From NCBI GenBank assembly GCA_937915065.1, contig CALDMR010000003.1:1-6387 (forward strand): a DNA stretch of 6,387 nt. The letters run 5' to 3'. Origin of the DNA: an uncultured Clostridia bacterium. Lineage in GTDB: Bacteria > Bacillota > Clostridia > Oscillospirales > Oscillospiraceae. Of this stretch, positions 1 through 4,977 are shown one piece after another. The first letter of the stretch is position 1, and each line of letters begins with the position of its first letter. Below the pieces are notes generated by a model. The model saw nothing but the letters and a program-made list of their open reading frames with translations. It was not told the origin of the DNA and did not search any database. Both the position numbers and the translations under genes were made by a program.

Positions 1-751
1 GTAATGATGCCTCAGTAAGAGAAGATGAAAACTTCTCCATGGACAGGTTTGACACATAGGCACCGGCAGTGAAATAGGAAATCACGAAATCGTCCACAGA
101 CATGGTGAAGGCGATAATAGCGCCGTTTACGATGCCGGGGCGCAGCTGGGGCAGAACCACCTTGGTAAAGGCCTGCATGGGCGTGGCGCCCAGATCCTGG
201 GCCGCTTCCGACAGGTTTTTGTCCAACTGCCGCAGGCACGGCATAACGGACAGGATCACATAGGGAATATCAAAGGTGATGTGGGCCAGCAGCAGCGTTA
301 TAAAACCTAATTGAAAGTTGACCGGGAGCCACACGCCGAATTGGTCGCCCACCCAATAGATCAGGTCGTTGAGTATCTGGGCGGAAAAGACAAACAGCAG
401 CATCAGCGAAACGCCGGTGATGATGTCGGCATTGGTCAGGGGAATATTATTCACACCCATCAGAATGGAGCGGGGACGGCGCTTCATAGAGAAGAAACCG
501 ATGGCTGCCAGAGTGCCGAACACAGTGGAAATGATGGCGGCCAGCAGAGCAACGCCCAGGGTAACGCCGAAGGCGTTGATAATGGCTTCATTCTGAAGCA
601 GATCTGCATACCAATGCAACGTAAACCCAGACCATACCACGCGGTTTTTAGAATCATTAAAAGAAAAAATGATCAAAACCAAAATCGGCGCATACAGGAA
701 AATATAAATCAGAATATTATAAATTCTGGGGATTCCGAGTCTTCTGTTCAT
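1..751 (-). CDS. potC: PotC-type spermidine/putrescine ABC transporter permease (3' end beyond window)
   Basis: This is the second membrane subunit of a polyamine-type ABC importer; with PotB it forms the channel through the cytoplasmic membrane. The frame is open from ATG at 751 to the left edge, giving 250 residues with no stop. PotC proteins are usually about 260-280 residues, so only the C-terminal end is missing. Hydrophobic segments lie at about residues 10-31, 58-86, 108-125, 148-170 and 208-228. The EAA loop that docks on the ATPase is at 182-206 (EAAQDLGAT ... LPQLRPG). The start is set by its 4-base ATGA overlap with potB, with a weak GAGG upstream. The loop at about 124-148 looks longer than in E. 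coli PotC, and the last visible residues (231-250) do not resemble the 'LP..IYS ... PEINALST' stretch I would expect. The permease family is secure; the exact substrate is inferred from the operon. Confidence 0.9.
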   Translation of the reverse strand, partial: MNRRLGIPRIYNILIYIFLYAPILVLIIFSFNDSKNRVVWSGFTLHWYADLLQNEAIINAFGVTLGVALLAAIISTVFGTLAAIGFFSMKRRPRSILMGVNNIPLTNADIITGVSLMLLFVFSAQILNDLIYWVGDQFGVWLPVNFQLGFITLLLAHITFDIPYVILSVMPCLRQLDKNLSEAAQDLGATPMQAFTKVVLPQLRPGIVNGAIIAFTMSVDDFVISYFTAGAYVSNLSMEKFSSSLTEASL

Positions 752-1062
752 AGCAGCACCGCCTCATCTTCACCGTCGCCGAAACGGTTCATGATCCCCA
801 TACAGATCAGCACAACGATCATCATGATCAAAGAAATCGCGCTGCCCAGATGGGGGTTATAGGTGCCGCCGAGGAACTGCATGTCGATCACATCGCCCAA
901 CAGCCAGTGCAGGCCGCCGCCCAGCAGGCGGGAGATTGCAAAGGTGCTGACTGAGGGGATGAAGACCATCATCACGCCGGAAAGCACGCCGGGCAGGGAC
1001 AACGGAAGGATCAGCCGGCGGAATACCTGCATCCGGTTGGCGCCCAGATCCTGGGCCGCTTC
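184..1062 (-). repeat. 25-base exact direct repeat in the EAA loops of potC and potB
   Basis: Positions 184-208 in potC and 1038-1062 in potB are identical over 25 bases and in the same reading frame. They encode EAAQDLGA, the loop that contacts the PotA ATPase. The flanking DNA differs. The copies are 854 bases apart. Confidence 0.85.
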
Positions 1063-1608
1063 GATGAAGCGGCGGTCAATCCCGCTCATCACGGTGTAGA
1101 TCGGCAGGATCATAAAGGGCAGGTAGTTATAAATCATACCCAGCACCACGGCAAAGCTGGTGTTGATCATGGGGATATAGTTGGTGGTCAGAATGCCCGT
1201 GTTGTTCAGCAGGTCGATGAGCCCGATGGCGTTGAAAAACTGATTCAAAAAACCGTTGTTTTCCAGAATGGACATCCAGGCGTAGGTGCGCAGAAGGAAG
1301 TTCATCCACATGGGCAGCATGATCAGCAAAACTGCGATTTTCTGCACTGCCGGCGGCTCATGGGTCAAAATATATGCGAAGGGATAACCGATCAGCAGAC
1401 ACACAATGGTGGCAATGGCGGCCTGCAGAAAAGAATTCTTGAACACAGAGGCATAGACACCCAATCCGGAAAAGTTTTCCAGCGTCAACGCACCTTCGGC
1501 GTTGGTAAAGGCATAGCCTACAATGAAAAACAGCGGCACAATGACAAAAATGGCCATCCAGATAATGTAAGGAACGGCGGCCAGCCGGGAAAACAGCTTA
1601 GAATTCAT
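748..1608 (-). CDS. potB: PotB-type spermidine/putrescine ABC transporter permease
   Basis: This is the first inner-membrane permease of the polyamine importer, 286 residues, a normal length for PotB. Six hydrophobic segments are visible at about 12-34, 63-83, 91-111, 150-175, 205-227 and 255-273. The EAA loop is at 183-207 (EAAQDLGAN ... LPLSLPG) and contacts the PotA ATPase. The motif YNYLPFMILPIY (160-171) is typical of PotB. The frame is open to an ATG at 1695, but I chose ATG 1608. It has GAGGAGG at 1618-1624 with 9 bases of spacing, and the protein then begins MNSKLFSRLAAVPYIIW, like other family members. The 29 extra residues of the longer form would be basic, low-complexity sequence read out of frame from the potA tail. 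The gene overlaps potA by 11 bases and potC by 4, so the three are almost certainly translated from one mRNA. Confidence 0.93.
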   Translation of the reverse strand: MNSKLFSRLAAVPYIIWMAIFVIVPLFFIVGYAFTNAEGALTLENFSGLGVYASVFKNSFLQAAIATIVCLLIGYPFAYILTHEPPAVQKIAVLLIMLPMWMNFLLRTYAWMSILENNGFLNQFFNAIGLIDLLNNTGILTTNYIPMINTSFAVVLGMIYNYLPFMILPIYTVMSGIDRRFIEAAQDLGANRMQVFRRLILPLSLPGVLSGVMMVFIPSVSTFAISRLLGGGLHWLLGDVIDMQFLGGTYNPHLGSAISLIMMIVVLICMGIMNRFGDGEDEAVLL

Positions 1609-2749
1609 CCTCGCTCGCCTCCTCGCCCGCTTCTTCTTCGGCGAAGTGAGGATCGTTGATCTCTTCGTATTCGTCGCTGTAGGAGCTGTAGTCACCCACC
1701 TGGTCGGAATAGATGCTCTTATGCATCACATGGATGTCGTCGGGCGGGATCACGATGCCGATGTTGGAACCAAGGGGATGGAAGTCTGTGGTCTGAATCA
1801 GCCACTTGAAGCCCTTGATGTCCACAATGATATCATAATAAATTCCTTTGAAGGTGATTGAAGTGATCGTTCCGCTCAGGCTGCCTTCGGCGGGGGAGAC
1901 AATATCAATGTCTTCCGGGCGGATGACCACGTCCACACTTTCGCGGTGGGCAAAGCCCTTGTCCACGCAGCGGAACTTGCTGCCGAGAAACTCCACGACA
2001 AAGTCTTCGTGCATGCAGCCGTCGAGAATATTCGATTCGCCGATGAAATCGGCAACAAAAGCGTTTTGGGGTTCGTTATATATATCTTCGGGGGTGCCGA
2101 TCTGCTGGATGTGGCCCTTGTCCATGACGACAACGGTGTCGGACATGGCCAGAGCCTCTTCCTGATCGTGGGTCACATAGATAAAGGTGATCCCCGTTTG
2201 CTGCTGGATGCGCTTGAGTTCGTTCTGCATATCCTTGCGCAGCCGCAGATCCAGGGCGCCCAAAGGTTCGTCGAGCAGCAGCACCTTGGGGCGGTTGACC
2301 AGGGCGCGGGCAATGGCTACGCGCTGCTGCTGGCCGCCGGACAAGGCGTTGGTTTTACGATGTTCAAAGCCCCGTAAGCTGACGATGTCCAGCATTTCTG
2401 TCACGCGGCGGTCAATCTCGGCCTGGGGCGTTTTAGAAATACGTAGACCAAACGCGATGTTTTCGTATACGTCGAGATGCGGGAATAAGGCGTATTTCTG
2501 AAACACCGTGTTTATCTGTCGCCTATGGGGCGGTACATTTGTGATTTCTGCGCCGTCGAAGTATACCTGGCCGGATGTAGGTGTCAGAAAACCGCCGATA
2601 ATGCGCAATGTGGTGGTTTTTCCGCATCCGCTGGAACCCAGCAGCGTCAGGAATTCACGATCATCAATTGTCAAATTCAAGTTATCGAGAACAAGCTCGT
2701 CGTCAAACGCCATGCAGCAATTTACAAGGCGAATCAACTCTTTGGACAT
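1598..2749 (-). CDS. potA: PotA-type polyamine ABC transporter ATP-binding protein
   Basis: This is the ATPase that powers the PotBC channel; it acts on the cytoplasmic face as a dimer. It has 383 residues, close to E. coli PotA. All nucleotide-binding motifs are intact: Walker A GSSGCGKTT at 38-46, Q-loop Q84, signature LSGGQQQR at 136-143, Walker B VLLLDE at 156-161, D-loop ALD at 165-167 and switch histidine H194 in YVTHDQEEA. A TOBE-like regulatory domain follows at about 278-345 (VVIRPEDIDIV ...). The last 25 residues (359-383) form a strongly acidic tail beyond the usual fold. The ATG at 2749 has GGGGGAGGA at 2753-2761, a strong but rather close ribosome binding site. potA is the first gene of the operon. 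Polyamine specificity rests on similarity to PotA and the PotB/PotC partners; closely related ATPases serve other substrates. Confidence 0.95.
   Translation of the reverse strand: MSKELIRLVNCCMAFDDELVLDNLNLTIDDREFLTLLGSSGCGKTTTLRIIGGFLTPTSGQVYFDGAEITNVPPHRRQINTVFQKYALFPHLDVYENIAFGLRISKTPQAEIDRRVTEMLDIVSLRGFEHRKTNALSGGQQQRVAIARALVNRPKVLLLDEPLGALDLRLRKDMQNELKRIQQQTGITFIYVTHDQEEALAMSDTVVVMDKGHIQQIGTPEDIYNEPQNAFVADFIGESNILDGCMHEDFVVEFLGSKFRCVDKGFAHRESVDVVIRPEDIDIVSPAEGSLSGTITSITFKGIYYDIIVDIKGFKWLIQTTDFHPLGSNIGIVIPPDDIHVMHKSIYSDQVGDYSSYSDEYEEINDPHFAEEEAGEEASEDEF
1618..1624 (-). promoter_or_regulatory. Ribosome binding site of potB inside the potA coding region
   Basis: On the minus strand this is GAGGAGG, 9 bases before the potB ATG at 1608. 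It lies within the codons for two glutamates of the acidic PotA tail. It decides the potB start against the upstream in-frame ATG at 1695, which lies deep inside potA. Confidence 0.75.
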
Positions 2750-2812
2750 TTATCCTCCCCCGTTTCTTTAATAATGTTACTGAAAGTGTTGCGCATGATT
2801 AAAATAATTGTC

Positions 2813-2841
2813 TATATACGTAACATTCCCACCTTTCTGAA
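2813..2841 (-). promoter_or_regulatory. Candidate sigma-A promoter of potABC
   Basis: Reading the minus strand, TTCAGA (2841-2836) is followed after exactly 17 bases by TATATA (2818-2813). Each hexamer matches 4 of 6 consensus positions. This gives a leader of about 55 bases before the potA ATG. It lies just downstream of the proposed rluA terminator, where a separate promoter would be needed. The match is moderate and chance matches are possible in A+T-rich DNA. Confidence 0.35.
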
Positions 2842-2869
2842 AGAAAAACAATATTCGGCCCGTGCCGAA
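2842..2869 (-). terminator. Probable intrinsic terminator of rluA
   Basis: On the minus strand a 6-base stem, TTCGGC (2869-2864) pairing with GCCGAA (2859-2854) around a 4-base loop, is followed by TATTGTTTTTCT. It lies about 40 bases after the rluA stop. The stem is short and the T-run is interrupted by a G, so termination may be partial and let some transcripts run into potA. Confidence 0.5.
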
Positions 2870-2908
2870 ACAAATCGAAACACATCATAAAAGATAAAGA
2901 AAGAAAAG

Positions 2909-3874
2909 TCAATGATAATCGGGAAAATAGTCCTCGCAAAAGGGGATGTTTTCCACTTCAAAGGTTTTTCCGCGCAAATAGTTCAGAATTCCGGCATCCG
3001 TGGGAAAGTCAAAGGTCAACTTATAAGAATACAGCGCTTGTTTTTGCATGCCGTATTTCCGGTTAACTTCACCGCGGCCGTATTTTCCGTCGCCCAGCAG
3101 GGGATGGCCGAGATCTGCGAACTGGGCGCGGATCTGGTGAGTGCGTCCGGTGAGCAGTTCGCATTCCACCAAACTCAGCTCGCCGCGGCTTGCCAGTGTT
3201 TTATAATAGGTAACAGCCGTTTTGGCGCCGGGGGCGGGAGCATGGCGCACAAACACCTGCTTTTTCACCTCGTCCTTGAACAGATAACCCTGTAATTTCC
3301 CCACCGGGGGCGTGGGGCGGCCCACGGTGATGCAGAGATAGCGCTTGGTGATCTCGCGGTCGCGGATCTTTTCGTTCAGAATGCGCAGAGCCTCTGCGGT
3401 TTTGGCGGCGATGACCATGCCCCCGGTGTTGCGGTCGATCCGGTTGCACAAAGCGGGCGCGAATGCATTTTCCCAACGGGGATTCCAGGCGCGCTTTTGA
3501 TACAGGTAGGCCTGGATATGGTTGATCAGGGTGTTGGCGCTGTCGCTTTCATCGGCGTGAACCACCTGGCCCGGCCGCTTATTGACCAACAGGAGCTGCT
3601 CGTCTTCATATACGATGTCGACACAGGGATTGGCGATGGTCAAAAAGGCGTTTTCTGCACTGGGCTTGTCAAAGAACTCGTCGTTGATATATAATTGCAG
3701 TATATCGCCTTCCTGAAGGCGCACGTCGCGCTTGCTTCCCTTGCCGTTGACTTTGATCCGCTTGAGGCGGATATATTTCTGAAGCAGGGAAGGGGGGAGC
3801 AGGGGCACCGCCTTGGCCACGAACCGATCCAGCCGCTGCCCGGCATCATTTTTTCCAATGTTCAACTCTTTCAA
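2909..3874 (-). CDS. RluA-family 23S rRNA pseudouridine synthase
   Basis: This enzyme converts uridine to pseudouridine in RNA, probably 23S rRNA, in the cytoplasm. It has 321 residues, normal for the RluC/RluD-like branch. An S4 RNA-binding domain covers about 13-62 (QRLDRFVAK ... RLKRIKVNG ... LQEGD). The catalytic core follows, with the active-site aspartate D147 in NRIDRNTGGMVIAAK. The later conserved motif LLTGRTHQIRAQFADLGHPLLGD is at 240-262. The usual RLDxxTSG is replaced by RIDRNTGG, a variant I recall in Firmicutes members; the catalytic Asp is kept. The start is TTG at 3874, supported by GGAGGG 7 bases upstream and by the S4 domain beginning within 12 residues. The gene appears to be monocistronic, between its own promoter and a weak terminator. 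Which uridine it modifies cannot be told from the sequence, so I give no symbol. Confidence 0.92.
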   Translation of the reverse strand: MKELNIGKNDAGQRLDRFVAKAVPLLPPSLLQKYIRLKRIKVNGKGSKRDVRLQEGDILQLYINDEFFDKPSAENAFLTIANPCVDIVYEDEQLLLVNKRPGQVVHADESDSANTLINHIQAYLYQKRAWNPRWENAFAPALCNRIDRNTGGMVIAAKTAEALRILNEKIRDREITKRYLCITVGRPTPPVGKLQGYLFKDEVKKQVFVRHAPAPGAKTAVTYYKTLASRGELSLVECELLTGRTHQIRAQFADLGHPLLGDGKYGRGEVNRKYGMQKQALYSYKLTFDFPTDAGILNYLRGKTFEVENIPFCEDYFPDYH

Positions 3875-3881
3875 GCGCGCA

Positions 3882-3887
3882 CCCTCC
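3882..3887 (-). promoter_or_regulatory. Ribosome binding site supporting a TTG start for rluA-family gene
   Basis: The minus strand reads GGAGGG, then 7 bases, then TTG at 3874-3872. No in-frame ATG or GTG sits at a comparable distance, so this site is the main reason for accepting the rare start codon. Confidence 0.7.
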
Positions 3888-3914
3888 GTATTGCTGCATA
3901 TTTTCCATAATAAA

Positions 3915-3926
3915 TAAAGTATAGCA
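3915..3926 (-). promoter_or_regulatory. Extended -10 promoter for the pseudouridine synthase gene
   Basis: The minus strand reads TGCTATACT, an extended -10 element (TGn plus 5 of 6 of TATAAT, the hexamer at 3923-3918). There is no good -35 hexamer at the right distance, which extended -10 promoters tolerate. The predicted start of transcription is near 3911, giving a leader of about 37 bases before the TTG codon. Confidence 0.5.
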
Positions 3927-3932
3927 TAGGCG

Positions 3933-3979
3933 CGGCGGAAATCCTATCCCCAAATCGCAAAAATTCCGCCGGAAATCCT
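3933..3979. repeat. 13-base direct repeat between divergent promoters
   Basis: Two copies, at 3933-3945 and 3967-3979, match at 12 of 13 positions and share the core CGGAAATCCT. Their start points are 34 bases apart. The first copy covers the place where a -35 element of the rluA-family promoter would lie; the second is about 50 bases upstream of the yceD -35. The second copy also overlaps a perfect inverted repeat TTCCG-C-CGGAA at 3964-3974. It could be an operator or a chance repeat. Confidence 0.35.
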
Positions 3980-3998
3980 TTTGAAAACGGAACCTTGG

Positions 3999-4025
3999 AA
4001 AAAATCTGCAAAAACTGCGAAAAAA
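3999..4025 (+). promoter_or_regulatory. Helically phased A-tracts (UP-element-like) upstream of yceD promoter
   Basis: Three runs of A lie at 3999-4004, 4010-4014 and 4020-4025. Their centres are 10.5 bases apart, equal to one DNA helical turn, which is the arrangement that produces intrinsic bending. The last two fall at about -54 to -39 relative to the predicted transcription start, where the alpha subunits of RNA polymerase bind UP elements. Confidence 0.55.
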
Positions 4026-4028
4026 GAT

Positions 4029-4057
4029 TTGACATTTTCGCTGCGCTCCACTATAAT
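4029..4057 (+). promoter_or_regulatory. Perfect-consensus sigma-A promoter of yceD-rpmF
   Basis: TTGACA at 4029-4034 and TATAAT at 4052-4057 are both exact consensus, with an optimal 17-base spacer. Transcription is expected to start near 4064, leaving a leader of about 20 bases before the yceD ATG. This also rules out the upstream TTG at 3995 as a translation start. Such strength fits a ribosomal protein operon. Confidence 0.92.
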
Positions 4058-4084
4058 ACTACCCGTACCATTGCGAGGTGTGTT

Positions 4085-4600
4085 ATGCTCTTATCAGTTC
4101 GTAAAATTATCAATACTCCCGGAGAAAAGATAAGTTTCCAGTTCTCGATGGATCTTTCTTCTGTGGAATTCGGTGGGTATTGCCCAGTTGCGGAGCCCGT
4201 TGTGGTGACGGGGACTGTCCGTAATATGGCAGGCGTGCTGGTGATGAAGGGCGCGGCCGAAACAACGCTTCATGTATTCTGCGACCGCTGCGGAAAGGCG
4301 CTGCTGCTTCCGAAAACCGTTCCGTTCGAGCATTTGCTTGCTCAGGAACTGGCCAACGAGGAAGAGGCAGACGATGAGATCATTCTGCTGCAGGACGGCG
4401 CGGTAGATGCGGAGGAAGTGGCCCGCACGGCGTTTATCCTTGGAATGGACAGCAAATTCCTTTGCTCGGAGGACTGCAAGGGCCTTTGTCCTACCTGCGG
4501 CGCGGATCTGAATCTCGGACCGTGCGGGTGCAGGAAGGAAGTTGACCCGCGGCTGGCGGTTTTGGCCCAGCTGCTGCAGCAGGACGAGCACCAAGACTAA
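4085..4600 (+). CDS. yceD: YceD/DUF177 family protein, linked to 23S rRNA and L32
   Basis: This 171-residue protein belongs to the DUF177 family (YceD), whose genes usually sit directly before rpmF. E. coli YceD has been connected with 23S rRNA accumulation; the molecular role in Firmicutes is not settled. Eight cysteines look like metal ligands: C66 and C69 (CDRCG), then C127, C131, C135, C138, C147 and C149 in CSEDCKGLCPTCGADLN...CGC, typical of the Gram-positive form. An acidic stretch at 91-98 (NEEEADDE) precedes the C-terminal Cys cluster. The frame is open back to a TTG at 3995, but that start lies upstream of the promoter. ATG 4085 has GAGGTG about 5 bases ahead and yields the usual family N-terminus with the motif SVRKIINTPGEK. 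rpmF follows after 52 bases and should be co-transcribed. Confidence 0.9.
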   Translation: MLLSVRKIINTPGEKISFQFSMDLSSVEFGGYCPVAEPVVVTGTVRNMAGVLVMKGAAETTLHVFCDRCGKALLLPKTVPFEHLLAQELANEEEADDEIILLQDGAVDAEEVARTAFILGMDSKFLCSEDCKGLCPTCGADLNLGPCGCRKEVDPRLAVLAQLLQQDEHQD

Positions 4601-4635
4601 ATGAAAAAATACACTGCTCCATGCAGTTTCTTACC

Positions 4636-4644
4636 AAGGAGGTG
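4636..4644 (+). promoter_or_regulatory. Strong ribosome binding site of rpmF
   Basis: AAGGAGGTG is an essentially full match to the 16S rRNA tail, 8 bases before the ATG at 4653. It fits the high translation rate of a ribosomal protein. Confidence 0.85.
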
Positions 4645-4652
4645 TCACGAAA

Positions 4653-4847
4653 ATGGCAGTACCTAAGAGAAAAGTATCCAAAGCAAGACGCGACAAAAGA
4701 CGCGGTTCCAATTGGAAGCTGAGCGCTCCTGCACTGGTCAAGTGCCCCAAGTGCGGCGCACTGCATATGCCTCACAGAATGTGCCCTGAGTGCGGTTACT
4801 ACAATGGCCGTCAGGTCAAGGCCGTCCTGGCTGACGCTGAAAAGTAA
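4653..4847 (+). CDS. rpmF: 50S ribosomal protein L32 (bL32), zinc-ribbon form
   Basis: This is a small basic protein of the large ribosomal subunit, 64 residues. The N-terminus MAVPKRKVSKARRDKRR is the hallmark of bL32 and contacts 23S rRNA. Two CxxC pairs, C31/C34 (CPKC) and C44/C47 (CPEC), form a zinc ribbon, so this is the zinc-binding form and not the cysteine-free paralogue some Firmicutes use under zinc limitation. It follows yceD by 52 bases and ends 19 bases before a strong terminator, so yceD-rpmF form a complete two-gene unit. In many Firmicutes plsX and fatty-acid genes follow rpmF; here they do not. Confidence 0.98.
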   Translation: MAVPKRKVSKARRDKRRGSNWKLSAPALVKCPKCGALHMPHRMCPECGYYNGRQVKAVLADAEK

Positions 4848-4866
4848 GTTTGCTTTGTGAACATGC

Positions 4867-4901
4867 AGAGGGGAAGAAAATTTCTTCCCCTCTTTGTTTT
4901 T
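4867..4901 (+). terminator. Strong intrinsic terminator after rpmF
   Basis: An inverted repeat of 13 bases on each side of a single central A (4867-4893), AGAGGGGAAGA pairing with TCTTCCCCTCT around a 5-base loop in practice, runs straight into TTGTTTTT (4894-4901). The preceding A-rich arm end and the T-run make this a textbook rho-independent terminator. It uncouples rpmF from the DUF512-der genes. Confidence 0.92.
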
Positions 4902-4904
4902 GCA

Positions 4905-4944
4905 TTGCGCAGCGCAGTGAAACTGTATATACTACTGCTATACT
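4905..4944 (+). promoter_or_regulatory. Two overlapping candidate promoters for the DUF512-der genes
   Basis: Candidate one is TTGCGC (4905-4910), 17 bases, then TATACT (4928-4933). Candidate two is GTGAAA (4917-4922), 16 bases, then TATACT (4939-4944) preceded by TG at 4936-4937, an extended -10. Transcripts would start near 4940 or 4951. Because a strong terminator lies just upstream, a promoter here is needed. Confidence 0.6.
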
Positions 4945-4977
4945 GGTCTGTATGTGACAAGGGAAGGGTGGGCGTAT

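Larger units (their letters stand above)
2750..2908. other. Intergenic region between rluA and potA, no gene
   Basis: This 159-base A+T-rich gap separates two minus-strand genes. It holds, in the direction of transcription, a short GC-rich hairpin followed by T-rich sequence, a candidate promoter, and the potA ribosome binding site. I see no convincing small coding frame. Plus-strand open frames crossing it are antisense shadows of potA without a supporting ribosome binding site. Confidence 0.6.
3875..4084. other. Divergent control region between rluA-family gene and yceD
   Basis: This 210-base non-coding stretch carries the ribosome binding site and extended -10 promoter of the minus-strand gene, a 13-base direct repeat, phased A-tracts and the yceD promoter and leader. 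The plus-strand frame from 3995 passes through it without a ribosome binding site and is judged untranslated up to 4085. Confidence 0.75.

Noticed and set aside
311..862. Plus-strand open frame of 183 codons
   Set aside because: It lies antisense to potC and potB, which have clear family motifs. Its translation is low-complexity (H, Q, N-rich) with no ribosome binding site.
1609..1695. N-terminal extension of PotB from ATG 1695
   Set aside because: The added 29 residues lie wholly inside potA, are basic and repetitive, and ATG 1608 has a well-placed GAGGAGG.
2525..2890. Plus-strand open frame across the potA 5' end and intergenic gap
   Set aside because: It is mostly antisense to potA, its translation has no family features, and no promoter or ribosome binding site is visible.
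3995..4084. N-terminal extension of YceD from TTG 3995
   Set aside because: It would start upstream of a perfect promoter whose transcripts begin near 4064, and the extra residues do not look like the family.
4571..4582. Perfect 12-base palindrome CTGCTGCAGCAG
   Set aside because: It is explained by the Leu-Leu-Gln-Gln codons at the YceD C-terminus and needs no regulatory role.
4613..4632. Short hairpin (ACTGC/GCAGT) followed by TTTCTT between yceD and rpmF
   Set aside because: The 5-base stem is too weak for a terminator and leaves the rpmF ribosome binding site free. I see no structure resembling a known L32 leader.
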